From Ryuthela nishihirai (taxonomy: Eukaryota > Arthropoda > Arachnida > Araneae > Heptathelidae), in contig JAWZYU010000719.1 in NCBI GenBank assembly GCA_038380435.1, forward strand, positions 1 to 64,000: a stretch of 64,000 nucleotides of DNA. The letters are read 5' to 3'. Each line of letters starts with the position of its first letter. Position 1 is the first letter of the stretch. A program made the position numbers and the translations under genes. Below are positions 30,540 through 41,563 of this stretch, piece after piece. The notes beneath the pieces are model-generated. The model had not been told where the DNA came from. It saw only the letters and a program-made list of their open reading frames with translations, and made no database searches.

Positions 30540-32275
30540 CAAAGCATGGTAAAAAATTGTTGTTATATAGATAATCATATTGCCCTTTTAACTTAAAATA
30601 TATATATTTTGTTTTATTTGCATTTAAAAATAATTAATTTTTCAATCTCATTAGACTTAACGTATTCTTGCCGGTCCAATTCCTAATTTTAATCATATCA
30701 AACCAATTCCTATAAAAAAAAAAAAAAATTCCTAAAATAAAAGCCAGTTCCTAATTTTAATCATATCTAAATTTATACTAATTATTAAAGCGTCTAAATC
30801 TTCGACAGTATCAATTAAAACTTTGCCGATCAGTAAAAGCAATTAAATTCCCTACGATATCAATTTTACATAAAACATTTATATATACTAAAAATAAACG
30901 AGATCCTGAAACTGAACCTTAAGGAACACCAAACTGCACAATTTCTTCCATATTCATAAAATCATTTATTTTAACTATCTGGGCCCTATCATTTAAATAA
31001 CTTTTAAACCAATTATACATTTTTTTCCCTTTAAAACCACATTTTCCCCTTTAAAACCACATTTTTCGAGTTTAAATAACATTCTGTCAGGTGGAACAGA
31101 ATTAAACGCTTCATGTACCATCAAAAAAGCAATAATCTCTCATTTATTCCTTTATGAACTATTGAATATAAAAAAAATAAATACCCCCTCAAGCAGCTGC
31201 TTGCCACAGAGGTCTGACAGGAGCCTGTCAGTTTATATGCCATAGTAGAAGGTCTGCGAGGATGGCAGGACCTCAGCTGAAAAACAACACAAACAGCCAT
31301 GCCTTACCCGTGGCTCGAACCCAGGTCCCGTAGATCAGTAGCCAAGCGCGCTAACCACTAGGCCACGTACATTTCATTAAATCCCTTATAATCTCAGTAA
31401 AATATTTATTGAATAATTTAACAAACACCAAAGGGTTATCGTGAAACCAAATCCAAATTTCTATAATTTACCTCCATAGGAAATATTTTTCTCAACGCCA
31501 GATATTTCATGAATAATTAATTTCCCATGGTTTTTTCTATATTTCCAAAATTTTTTGATATTTTACTATCAAAATAATTTGATTTTGTCTATTTATGTTC
31601 GTAAATTGTTCCCTTAAAATTTTATTAGAAGGTTGTGCCTGATATAATTTATGCAATTTGTTCCTTTTTTCCTGTCGAATTTAATAATGCACATGTAATC
31701 CAGGGTTTTAAATTTTTTCGAATGTGAAGATTTAATATAACTGGAAACTCTAATTATTTTTTGTAATTTTCCTACAAATAATTAAAATTGAATATTTAAA
31801 TCATTATGATTTTGTTTACAATTTCCCAATCTTAACTAACATTTTTATTTATTAATATAGCCAAATCTGTTTTAATTATTCCTTTACTATTTATTTGACT
31901 TTTATATGAATCAAGTTTGAAACGAATACCTAGGTAATAATGATCAGTTATATGCGTTCGAATAAGTTAAGTATTTAGTTTATTTGGTTTTGGTATTCTC
32001 ACAAAAATATGATCTCAGCAGGTTTTTGCAGCCTCTCTACTTACTAATTATTTCCTAAAGGAGAATCCCAGGTGATTAATTAAATTCATATATTTCTCAT
32101 CTGTTTGATCCCTAGCTCTGATATCTATATTCTTATCACCAGTTATAATAGCATATTTTTTTTTATTTTATTTAATTTACATTGTAATTCTTCAATAAAA
32201 TCTGACTTTGTACAAATTTGTGACCTGTAAAATGCCAACAATGTACAGATAATACTACAGAATGTAACTTCCATT
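30540..32275 (-). pseudogene. Decayed LINE (jockey/CR1-like) with EN, linker and RT remnants
   Basis: Pieces read on the minus strand keep LINE order. Endonuclease-like text lies around 32040-32270 (QTDEKYMNLINHLGFS-like). A linker of the KPWIT..LLNS type is near 31690. RT text is at 30880-31150, with FNSVPPDRMLFKLEKCGF, a WFKSYLND-like stretch and QFGVPQGSVSG; a stop codon falls inside the last motif. The catalytic YADD is degraded. Many stops and frame changes make it non-functional, and a SINE-B splits it. Confidence 0.65.
31165..31370 (-). mobile_element. SINE-B inserted in the decayed LINE
   Basis: Complete, ending with the head complement (CTAACCACTAGGCCACG). Confidence 0.92.
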
Positions 32276-32283
32276 TCTACCAG

Positions 32284-32658
32284 GGCCGGGGGTGGCTCAG
32301 TCGGTAGCGCGCCAGGCTCGTAATCTGCAGTTCCCAGGTTCGAGTCCCAGCTGGGTGAGCGTTGAAATTTATCTCCGAAAAACTCTCCGCTCTGCCCACG
32401 GTCAGTAGGGCACACCGAGGCTTGGAATTAGGCCGCCGTCTGTCAGAAGAGAAATAAAGCCGTGGCACCGTGTGCGGGAGAGCCATACCCCGTGCACGTT
32501 AAAAGAACACGCTGGATGGCCTTGACGGGAGGCTACCATATGCCTTTCAACAGCTATTCCAGTGGGTCCCCTGCCCCAACTTTCTCTGAACCTGCGGGGT
32601 CCTTGTGACCTGGCCATTTAGCCCATGGTGTGCAAAAAGGTGCCGCTCAGAGGTAAAA
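32284..32658 (+). mobile_element. SINE-A, near full length
   Basis: Head GGCCGGGGGTGGCTCAGTCGG. The 3' end is shortened to GAGGTAAAAGAG. Confidence 0.92.
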
Positions 32659-32811
32659 GAGTTACAAAGTGTTAGAAGATAAAAGTGTTACAAGAAATAA
32701 GACACCTCCAGATCCGTTTCCTAATTGGCATTTAAAATAAATACTATACCCCTGCAATTGTATTTCATTTTCTTTTATCCAGATTTCAAGTTAATAGAAT
32801 TATTAAAAAAA

Positions 32812-32862
32812 AAAAAACATAAATAAATACCCTCTCAAGCAGCTGCTTGCCACAGAGGTCTA
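32812..32862 (-). mobile_element. SINE-B 3' fragment
   Basis: Only the last ~45 bp (AATACCCTCTCAAGCAGCTG to AGAGGTCTAGG), an extreme 5' truncation. Confidence 0.85.
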
Positions 32863-33390
32863 GGTAAATAATATTTTTGAAACACAATTTTATTTATTAA
32901 TATTGCTTTTTGAAGAAGCGGTCGCCATCTTATCATTTCTCCTGGTAAAAGCAAACAACGAAAAATCAAGTTGCCATCCTTGCACGGAATCGAGTGATTA
33001 GCGACGTAACAACTTGATCACGTGACACGTAACTCTCCCATGTAACCAATTCGAGAGGCGGAGAATCGTTCGTCCGGGTCAGTGTACAATAATAACTTGT
33101 CAAATCTAGCAAGAACATCTGGACGATCTCGACCATGATTGGTGCACTGGAGCCATCCTTACGGATATTGGAAGCTGGAGAAAGTTTGCTCAGCAACCTC
33201 TTCGACCCCGTCTGATGCTTGCCAAGAGATTAAAGAAGCTGCAGTCCCTATATCAGAAGCAGTTGATTAGTCGCAATAGAGTCTGTTGTTAGCAGGGGTA
33301 ATCAGACGCAATAGAGTTTAGTTAATTTAACCTTTAGGAAAGTCTGATATTTGTGTATCGGTGTTGGTTTTGTTTTTTCCCGTATAGTTT
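32863..33390. other. Unassigned spacer with higher GC
   Basis: A 76-codon minus frame at 32966-33196 has no recognised domain. A short duplication (CGCAATAGAGT) lies near 33275 and 33310. Confidence 0.45.
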
Positions 33391-33748
33391 GGGGCGGGGG
33401 TGGCTCAGTCGGTAGCGCGCCAGGCTCGTAATCTGTAGTTCCCAGGTTCGAGTCCCAGCTGGGTCAGCGTTGAGATTTATCTACGCAAAACTCTCCGCCC
33501 TGCCCACAGTCAGTAGGGGACACCGATGGGCTTGAAAGGCCGCCGTCCGTCGGATGGGACGTTAAGCCGTGGCCCCGTGTGCAGGAGAACGCTGGATGGC
33601 CTTGACGGGAGGCTACCATCTGTCTCCCAACAGCTGTTCCAGTGGGTCCCCTCCCCCAACCTTCTCTGAGCCTTCGGGGTCCATGTGACCTGGCCATTTA
33701 GCCCATGGTGTGCAAAAAAGTGCCGCTCAGAGGTAAAACAACCCAACT
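33391..33748 (+). mobile_element. SINE-A with a ~30 bp internal deletion
   Basis: Head complete. The stretch holding GCACGTTAAAGAACA is absent (GTGCAGGAGAACGCTGGATG). Confidence 0.93.
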
Positions 33749-34192
33749 CAATTTGCTGTTATGTTTATTGGTTATTTCTATGAGTTATTTCAAAATCGAT
33801 TTCAGCACCCAGGCAAAGAGAACATCTTTCCTTTTCTGCAGTCTAATGGAAAATTTTCCTCAGCAATTTATTTGCATATGTCATATTAATACCTTTGCTA
33901 CCATTTGAATGATAAAGTCAAACAAGATTATCGGTTGAAATTTCGGCCATGCACTTGTAAACAACGCAAGAATGTTCGTATTTTTAGGCTCCGGGAAGAT
34001 TTCGTGAACTCCAGACTCAATGCCAGAAAAGGAATTGCAATGAGCATGGCGGTGTCAAAGAACTTTTGAATTGGGGTGTCTATAGAATGCTTGAAGAGAG
34101 AGATAGAGAGTGTAAATACTGCGGACATCGATTACGATCCGAGGAGGCGTTCTTTAATTGCATTGAAAATTTGCAATGAGAGATTTGCACAG
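33749..34192. other. AT-rich spacer
   Basis: No supported feature. Confidence 0.5.
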
Positions 34193-34866
34193 GGTTGGGT
34201 TGTTTTACCTCTGAGCGGCACTTTTTTGCACACCATGGGCTAAATGGCCAGGTCACATGGACCCGGAAGGCTCAGAGAAGGTTGGGGGAGGGGACCCACT
34301 GGAACAGCTGTTGGGAGACAGATGGCAGCCTCCCGTCAAGGTTGGGTTGTTTAACCTCTGAGCGGCACTTTTTTGCACACCATGGGCTAAATGGCCAGGT
34401 CACATGGACCCCGAAGGCTCAGAGAAGGTTGGGGGAGGGAACCCACTGGAACAGCTGTTGGGAGACAGAGGGCAGCCTCCCGTCAAAGTTGGGTTGTTTA
34501 ACCTCTGAGCGGCACTTTTTTGCACACCATGGGCTAAATGGCCAGGTCACATGGACCCCGAAGGCTCAGAGAAGGTTGGGGGAGGGGACCCACTGGAACA
34601 GTTGTTGGGAGACAGATGGTAGCCTCCCGTCAAAGCCATCCAGCGTGTTCTTTAACGTGCACAGGGTATGGCTCTCCCGCACACGGGGCCACGGCTTAAC
34701 GTCCCATCCGACGGACGGCGGCCTTTCAAAGCCCATCTGTGTCCCCTACTGACCGTGGGCAGGGCGGGGAATTTTGCGGAGATAAATCTCAACGCTGACC
34801 CAGCTGGGACTCGAACCTGGGAACTACAGATTACGAGCCTGGCGCGCTACCGACTGAGCCACCCCT
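34193..34866 (-). mobile_element. SINE-A with two extra 3' units (trimer of the tail)
   Basis: Units restart with TTGGGTTGTTT at 34193, about 34342 and about 34489 (period 147-149 bp). The third continues into a complete SINE-A. Both junctions join CCCGTCAARG to TTGGGTTG. Confidence 0.93.
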
Positions 34867-34974
34867 ATGTTGAAAGGTCTTAAAGAGGAGTGAAAGAAAA
34901 ATAGATGATACACATATCTCAGACGAATTATTTTTCTCTTCAACCTTGCTGCTTTGAATCGATTATTTCGTATT

Positions 34975-35490
34975 TCAAGATCTTTCGAGGGGCAATCATG
35001 CACTTTTCTTTAATATGCATAAGGTTAAAACGAAAACTTCTAGGATGATAATCGTGCACTCTTTTAGAACACTTATGCTTGAAATTGAATATCTAGAGAG
35101 TAATCGTTTACTCTCTTGAAATGCATAAGCTAACAACGACAGCGTTTTTCGGTAATAATCGTTCATAAAAAAAATAAATACCCCCTCAAGCAGCTGCTTG
35201 CCACAGAGGTCTGACAGGAGCCTGTCAGTTTATATGCCACAGTAGAAGATCTGAGAGGATGGCAGGACCTCAGCAGAAATACGACACACACATTCATGCC
35301 TAAATCCGGGGCTCGAACTCAGGTCCCTTAGATCGTAGCCAAGCGTGCTAACCACTCGGCCACGGGACGGCCAAATAATCGTTTACTCTCTAGAAATGCG
35401 TAAGCTAATAACGAAAACATTTTTAAGGTAATCGTTTACTCTCTTCAAATGCGAAAGCTAACAACGAAAACGGTTTTAGGGTAATAATAA
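34975..35490. repeat. Minisatellite of about 65 bp units, split by SINE-B
   Basis: Repeated text GTAATCGTTTACTCTCTT, AATGCATAAGCTAACAACG and ACGTTTTTCGG-like ends. At least four imperfect units lie on the two sides of the SINE-B at 35164-35373. Confidence 0.75.
35164..35373 (-). mobile_element. SINE-B, full length, TSD 10 bp
   Basis: Flanked by AATAATCGTT at 35154-35163 and 35374-35383, a word that belongs to the surrounding minisatellite. Confidence 0.93.
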
Positions 35491-35525
35491 TGCATTGTCC
35501 TAGAAAATCTGTCTGTGTGTGTGTG

Positions 35526-35646
35526 TTGGGGGGGGGGGGCTCAGCCGGTAGCCGCAAAGCTCGTAATATGCAGTTCCCAGGTTCATCTCAACTGTTCCAG
35601 CGTTGAGATTTACCTCTGATATACCCCTCACACACGCCCGGTCACA
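35526..35646 (+). mobile_element. SINE-A head fragment, old
   Basis: A G run followed by GCTCAGCCGGTAGC and GTTCCCAGGTTCATCTC. It breaks off where a fresh SINE-A begins. Confidence 0.75.
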
Positions 35647-36199
35647 GGGGCGGGGGTGGCTCAGTCGGTAGCGCGCCAGGCTCGTAATCTGTAGTTCCCA
35701 GGTTCGAGTCCCAGCTGGGTCAGCGTTGAGATTTATCTCCGCATAACTCCCCGCCCTGCCCACGGTCAGTAGGGGACACCGATGGGCTTGGAAAGGCCGC
35801 CGTCCGTCGGATGGGACGTTAAGCCGTGGTCCCGTGTGCGGGAGAGCCATACCCTGTGCACGTTAAAGAACACGCTGGATGGCCTTGACGGGAGGCTACC
35901 ATCTGTCTCCCAACAGCTGTTCCAGTGGGTCCCCTCCCCCAACCTTCTCTGAGCCTTCAGGGTCCATGTGACCTGGCCATTTAGCCCATGGTGTGCAAAA
36001 AATTGCCACTCAGAGGTAAAACAACCCAACGTTAAAGAACACGCTGGATGGCCTTGACGGGAGGCTACCATCTGTCTCCCAACAGCTGTTCCAGTGGGTC
36101 CCCTACCCCAACCTTCTCTGAGCCTTCAGGGTCCATGTGACCTGGCCATTTAGCCCATGGTGTGCAAAAAAGTGCCGCTGAGAGGTAAAACAACCCAAC
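35647..36199 (+). mobile_element. SINE-A with one extra 3' unit
   Basis: A full copy to about 36030 (AAACAACCCAAC), then a restart inside the body at GTTAAAGAACACGCTGG and a second run to the 3' end. The junction differs from that of the 147 bp series. Confidence 0.92.
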
Positions 36200-36401
36200 C
36201 CATGGACTTCTTTATACTCATGCATCACTCGATTATATGGACCTATGGATCGACTGATATTCATATATCGCTCGATCTAAATCACCAGAGTCTCTGATAT
36301 CTGTAGCCTATGGAGAAGAAAAAACTGGTTTCTACAGTTTTAAATTTTGCTAACTTTACAAGAAACATTACTAATTACAACAATAAACTTCTAGTAGAGT
36401 A

Positions 36402-36588
36402 CAGTCGCTCAAAAAAGTATCCGAACACTATGGTTGATTACAGAATTCAGAAAAAATACCTGGCAACGTTTTTTTTAGAAATTAGTGATCTGGCAACCTT
36501 CCTGTCACGTGACACGAAGATCGTTGCCAGATATTTTTTCTGAATTCTGTAATCAACCATAATGTTCGGATATATTTTTGAGCGACTG
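36402..36588. mobile_element. MITE-3, short palindromic form
   Basis: A 187 bp near-perfect palindrome with ends CAGTCGCTCAAAAAAGTATC, centred on GTCACGTGAC. TA flanks both ends (36400-36401 and 36589-36590), pointing to Tc1/mariner-type mobilisation. There is no coding capacity. Confidence 0.85.
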
Positions 36589-36680
36589 TACTTCTATGTT
36601 AAGGATGTATATGCTCGATGCCAAGGTATTATTAGTGGAATAAAGTTAGAAAACATTAAACCTTCTCCATTACATCGGAG

Positions 36681-37485
36681 TTGGGTTGGGTTGTTTTACC
36701 TCTGATCGGTACTTTTTTTCACACCATGGGCTAAATGGCCAGGTCACAAGGACCCCGAAGGCTCAGAGAAGGTTGGGGGAGGAGACCTACTGGAACAGCT
36801 ATTGGGAGACAGATGGTAGCTTCCCGTCAAGGTTGGGTTGTTTTACCTCTGGTCGGCACTTATTTGCACACTATGGGCTAAATGGCCAGGTCACAACGAC
36901 CCCGAAGGCTCAGAGAAGGTTGGGGGAGGAGACCTACTGGAACAGCTATTGGGAGACAGATGGTAGCTTCCCGTCAAGGTTGGGTTGTTTTACCTCTGAT
37001 CGGCACTTATTTGCACACTATGGGCTAAATGGCCAGGTCACAAGGACCCCGAAGGCTCAGAGAAGGTTGGGGGAGAGGACCCACTGGAACAGCTGTTGGG
37101 AGACAGATGGTAGCTTCCCGTCAAGGTTGGGTTGTTTTACCTCTGATCGGCACTTTTTTGCACACCATAGGCTAAATGGCCAGGTCACAAGGACCCCGAA
37201 GGCTCAGAGAAGGTTGGGGGAGGGGACCTACTTTAGCATCTGTTGGGAAACAGATGGTACCCTCCCGTCAAGGCCATCCAGCGTGTTCTTTAACGTGCAC
37301 AGGGTATGACTCTCCCACACACCGGACCACGGCTTAACGTCCCATCCGACGGACGGCGGCCTTTCCAAGCCCATCGGTGTCCCCTACTGACCGTGGGCAA
37401 GACGGGAATTTTGCGGAGATAAATCTCAACACTGACTCAGCTGGGACTCGAACCTGGGAACTGCAGATTACGAGCCTGGCGCGCT
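36681..37485 (-). mobile_element. SINE-A with three extra 3' units, one TSD around all four
   Basis: Four 3' units restart at about 36681, 36832, 36980 and 37127. The last runs into the body and stops inside the head (GGCGCGCT). CATTACRTCGGAG (36668-36680 and 37486-37498, one mismatch) encloses the whole block. Confidence 0.92.
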
Positions 37486-37498
37486 CATTACGTCGGAG

Positions 37499-37929
37499 AT
37501 ACCTTCCCCTTCTCCATATTAAGTTGTGAGCATGGCAGTCAAGCCCCACACTGTCATAACCCTTCTTCTGTTCCTCTTGCTAGAGCCTGCTGGGCTGCAT
37601 ATACCTGCCGAGCTGTTGCATGTATGCCACACCATCGGTTGATTATCTTAAGAAGCTTACCCAGTTCGTACGAACTGGGTGGAACGTTCACCACACTTGG
37701 TTGCGACCTGTTTAATGGTGCGTGGGTTCGACCCTCAAGGGGGATACAGAGAGACACCTTATTGTTAAACAATGGACACGACTTAGAAAAAAAAAAGTGT
37801 CGGTTCCCCATTACAGGTCTTCTTTATTTCAGCTCTTCTCAGCTCTTCTCTCGACGCCCTCAGGAGAGAACGGGTAATAAGTTCACGCGAAACGATGCAC
37901 GGATATGGCGCTGATACGAAGAATCTAAG
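37499..37929. other. Unassigned stretch with a perfect 22 bp palindrome
   Basis: The palindrome at 37659-37680 is centred on GTAC (CCAGTTCGTACGAACTGG). A B-box-like GGTTCGACCCTCAAGGG lies at about 37725, so this may be a fragment of another tRNA-headed repeat. No gene is called. Confidence 0.45.
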
Positions 37930-37931
37930 TA

Positions 37932-38730
37932 TAGTCGCTCAAGAAAGTATCCGAACGCTATGGTTGATTACAGAATTCAGAAAAAATATCTGGCAACGAT
38001 TTTTTTTAGAAATTAGTGATCTGGCAACCTTCGTGTCACGTGACACGAAGGTTGTCAGATCACTAATTTCTAAAAAAAACGTTGCCAGATATTTTTTCTG
38101 AAATCTCGTCATCAACCATAGTGTTCGGATACTTTTTTGAGCGACTGTAGATGGTCATATTATTTTGATACTAGGTCGTGTGGGCTCACTCACGGAAATA
38201 TTGAGCGTGTTCAGATACCGTTCACAGCAAACTGGAGCGGTTGCGGTTATTGTTCACAGCACATTGGATCGTGTGAGCTCACAAAGACCAAGATCGTGTG
38301 GGCTCACTCACGGAAATATTGAGCGTGTGCAGTTACCGTTCACAGCAAACTGGAGCGGTTGCGGTTAATGTTCACAGCACATTTGATCGTGTGAGCTCAC
38401 AAAGACCAAGATCGTGTGGGCTTACTCACGGAAATATTGAGCGTGTGCAGTTACCGTTCACAGCAAACTGGAGCGGTTGCGGTTAATGTTCACAGCACAT
38501 TGGATCGTGTGAGCTCACAAAGACCTAGATCGTGTGGGCTCACTCACGGAAATATTGAGCGTGTGCAGTTACCGTTCACAGTAAACTGGAGCGTGTGCAG
38601 TAACTAACTGCACACGCTCCAGTTTGCTGTGAACGGTAACTGGAGCGTGTACAGTTGCTGTACACGCTCCAGATATTTTTCCTGAATTCTGTAATCAACA
38701 ATAGTGTTCGGATACTTTTTTGAGCGACTC
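37932..38730. mobile_element. MITE-3, long composite form
   Basis: An outer end near GTCGCTCAAGAAAGTATCCG is followed by a first palindrome like that at 36402 (to 38147), then GGTCATATTATTTTGATACT, a 118 bp tandem array, short inverted repeats and a closing end GAGCGACTC before TA (38731-38732). The same order recurs at 46081-46600. Confidence 0.8.
38174..38600 (+). repeat. 118 bp tandem array inside MITE-3
   Basis: Units restart at about 38174, 38292, 38410 and 38528 (RGATCGTGTGGGCTCACTCA). Each contains GCAGTTACCGTTCACAGC. There are about 3.6 units. Inverted single or double units are found at 61437-61690 and 63345-63535. Confidence 0.9.
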
Positions 38731-38734
38731 TATC

Positions 38735-39249
38735 CTAAGTTCCCTCATCTCAACGGATACTCGAAGCTGATAATTTTAAGTATCGAACTTGATTGAGTCT
38801 CCTTTCTGAATTCAGAATATTACAGATCTAACCAATCGTTCATGCCGCATCAACGATTAAAAACAGTTTTCCAATTCTGGAATCCATTTTCCAAATAATT
38901 TTCTAAATTCAAAATGTGTTGCCCTTTAGGGTACGCCGCCACGAGCTATCATTTGGAATCAGGGCCAGATCTGGGGGGGGGGGGGAGTCCTTTAAGAACG
39001 CTAATAAAGGCAAAGAATTATTAAACTTATGAATTTTTCATGCCTTTTTTAAGAACGCCTTTAAAGACCTCTGAAACAGAAGGATAAATGTCCTGCTGTA
39101 ATGGAAATCCATTCTCTTGCACCCCCACCACCTCCTCCCTCATTTTACTTTTTTCCTGCTCTAGTTGTTAATTGTAATGCTGTCGGTCAGAGTGATGTTT
39201 TGGAGAGGGGGGGGGGGGGGGGTTCTTCACTCCCTTATTCAAAAAATTC
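38735..39249. other. Spacer with two long G tracts
   Basis: G runs near 38971-38983 and 39209-39222. No gene. Confidence 0.5.
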
Positions 39250-39965
39250 TATCGTCTTATACGAAATCTCAACCTTGTCTATCTGCTTTCAAATCTAAAT
39301 CAATTGTCAATGTATAATTCTATTTTAACGCCATATTTTATGTCCGACACTAAACACAGATTAAAAAAATATAAAATATCATTCCATATAGAATATCATT
39401 TTAATCTTTCCTGTCCGGTGGAATATTTTAGCAATTGGGAAACCCTCTAAGTCCTATTCTCAGATATTCCCTCCCTACGAAATGATATTCTCGGAATCTC
39501 CCCACAAAGCAAAATTCTCGCCCCCCCTTCCCCCCCACCACCACCAAAACTAAATTCTCGGGCCACACAAAGCAAAATCCCCTCAACACACACAGAAAAG
39601 CAAAATTCTGGAGTCCCCACAAAGCAAAATTCTCGCTCTACCGCCATCAAAACTAAATTCTCTGGCCCCACAAAGCAACCCCCCCCCCAACACACACACA
39701 CAAAAAAAAAAACAAAATTCTGGAGTCCCCACAAAGCAAAATTCTCCCTCTACCATCACCAAAACTAAATTCTTGAATCCTCACAAATCAAAATTCTCGC
39801 CCCCCCCTCCCACACCAAAACTAAATTCTCAGATCCCCACAAAGCAAAAATCCCCCCCCCCCCCCACACACCAAAACTAAATTCTCCGGTGACCACAAAA
39901 AAACAAAAATTCTCGGAACACCCAACTTCCTCCCACGAAACCTAATCCTGGGTACGTGGCTAGTC
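39250..39965. repeat. Repeat R2 with an expanded minisatellite
   Basis: GTCTTATACGAAATCTCAAC to CCTAATCCTGGGTACG parallels 45254-45460. Here about 490 bp (39440-39930) are added as imperfect units of CCCCACAAAGCAAAATTCTC plus CCAAAACTAAATTCTC with variable C runs. Confidence 0.75.
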
Positions 39966-40437
39966 TGACATAAGAGGAATGTAATTTAAAAGGCGTTTAA
40001 ATATTTTCAAATACAAGTTTAAAAAACAGCCATGCACGATTATTTTCTTAAATTAGAAACTTGAATCTCTTCACCGTCCCCAGAAATGATCAGAAAACGC
40101 CATTTCAACATTTAGCAACCGGAAGGTATTCTGGGTCGAATCTTAATCTTTTATGCTCTAATAACTTGACGCATTAGTTCCAATGGCTTGGCGTCTCCTC
40201 TTCAGATCCCTTATTATCCACTTGGACTATTTCACAAATCCTGGATCATTAGCGTATGGGATTTTTGTGACCTCGCTGTTTAAGGTTCTTCAAGCTGTGA
40301 GCGGCGGGGTCCAAGTGGGCCATTACGTTTTTCTGTGGAAACTGCTTCGTGGCTTTAATCTAAATTTCTTTATAAAAAAAACAGTAAAAAAACAATTTGT
40401 TTTGACTACACTACTGTGTCTTGGTGTGAAGCAGAGT
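39966..40437. other. Unassigned spacer
   Basis: An 85-codon plus frame at 40183-40440 contains no recognised domain. I do not call it. Confidence 0.45.
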
Positions 40438-40733
40438 TAAGGTTGTTTTGCCGCTAAGCAGCACTTTTTTGCACACAGTGGGCTAAATGGCTAGGTCACA
40501 AGGACCCCGAGAAGGTTGGGGGGGGGGAGAAAGGACCCACTGGACAGCTGTTGGGAGACAGATGGTACCCTCCCGTCAAGGCACTGCAGCGTGTCCATTA
40601 ACGTTCACAGCGTATGGCTCTCCCGCACACGGGCCCACGGCTTAACGTCCTATTCGACATTCACATACGTTACTGCCCTCCTCACCGAGGGTAGCGCGGT
40701 TAATTTTTCGGAGATAAATCTCAACGACGAGGA
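40438..40733 (-). mobile_element. SINE-A, diverged, head missing
   Basis: Starts GGTTGTTTTGCCGCTAAGCA on this strand and stops at GATAAATCTCAACGACGAGG. Confidence 0.85.
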
Positions 40734-40735
40734 TT

Positions 40736-41120
40736 GGGTTGAGTTGTTTTACCCGTGAGCGGCACTTTTTTTGCACACCATGGGCTAAATGGCCAGGTCA
40801 CATGGACCCCGAAGGCTCAGAGAAGGTTGGGGGAGGGACCCACTGGAACAGCTGTTGAGAGATAGATGGTAGCCTCACGTCAAGGCCATCCAGCGTGTTC
40901 TTTAACATGCAGAGGATTGGCTATCCCACACATGGGGCCACGGCTTAACGTCACATCCGACGGACGGTGGCCTTTTCAAGCCCATCAGTGTCCCCTACTG
41001 ACCGTAGACAAATCGGGGAGTTTTGCGGAGATAAATCTCAACGCTGACCCAGTTGGGACTCGAACCTGGGAACTTCAGATTAGAGCCTGGCGTGCTACCG
41101 ACTGAGCCATCCCCATCCCC
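40736..41120 (-). mobile_element. SINE-A, near full length
   Basis: Adjacent to the previous copy. CAACGACGAGGA (40722-40733) and CAACGGCGAGGA (41126-41137) may be its imperfect TSD. Confidence 0.9.
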
Positions 41121-41129
41121 ACCCCCAAC

Positions 41130-41255
41130 GGCGAGGAAGGCGGAACCTCAGCAGAAAGATAATACAAGAGAAAGGGCCTACCATACCTTATATGGGCTCG
41201 AACCCGGGCTCCCTTTGATTAGTAGTCAAGCCCTCTAATCATTCGTCCACCAGGA
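41130..41255 (-). mobile_element. SINE-B, diverged, body shortened
   Basis: GGCGGAACCTCAGCAGAAAG, the B-box complement GGCTCGAACCCGGG and a degraded head. The 3' part is missing. Confidence 0.75.
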
Positions 41256-41563
41256 TATAACATTAGCAGTAATAATGCTATTTTCAATTTTAATAATAAT
41301 TTTTAATTTTAAATATGTAATTTTTATAATCATTAATATTATTTCATAATAAATATTTATTTTGATTTCTGTGCTGTTTGTCTCATATTTACCCTCCCTC
41401 ATGCCATTGCTGCAAAGAAAAAAACCAATCAAGAGTAAAAAAAGTAATTATTTTTCAATGCACTCGTTATCTGTACAAAAAAAAAATATCCCGAGTGCCA
41501 TTCGACGTAAGGAACGAAATCGTGCAGTAAATAAACGTTCCATACTCAAGATTCAAACAGAAT
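41256..41563. other. AT-rich spacer
   Basis: No supported feature. Confidence 0.5.

Noticed and set aside
34195..34752. 185-codon frame with three repeats of a GCFTSERHFFAHHGLNGQ-type sequence, and dozens of similar frames elsewhere
   Set aside because: These are antisense readings of SINE-A. They follow the repeat's orientation and break wherever a copy has an indel, so they are not proteins.
40183..40440. 85-codon plus frame with hydrophobic content
   Set aside because: No recognised motif or gene context; length is within chance expectation for 64 kb read in six frames.
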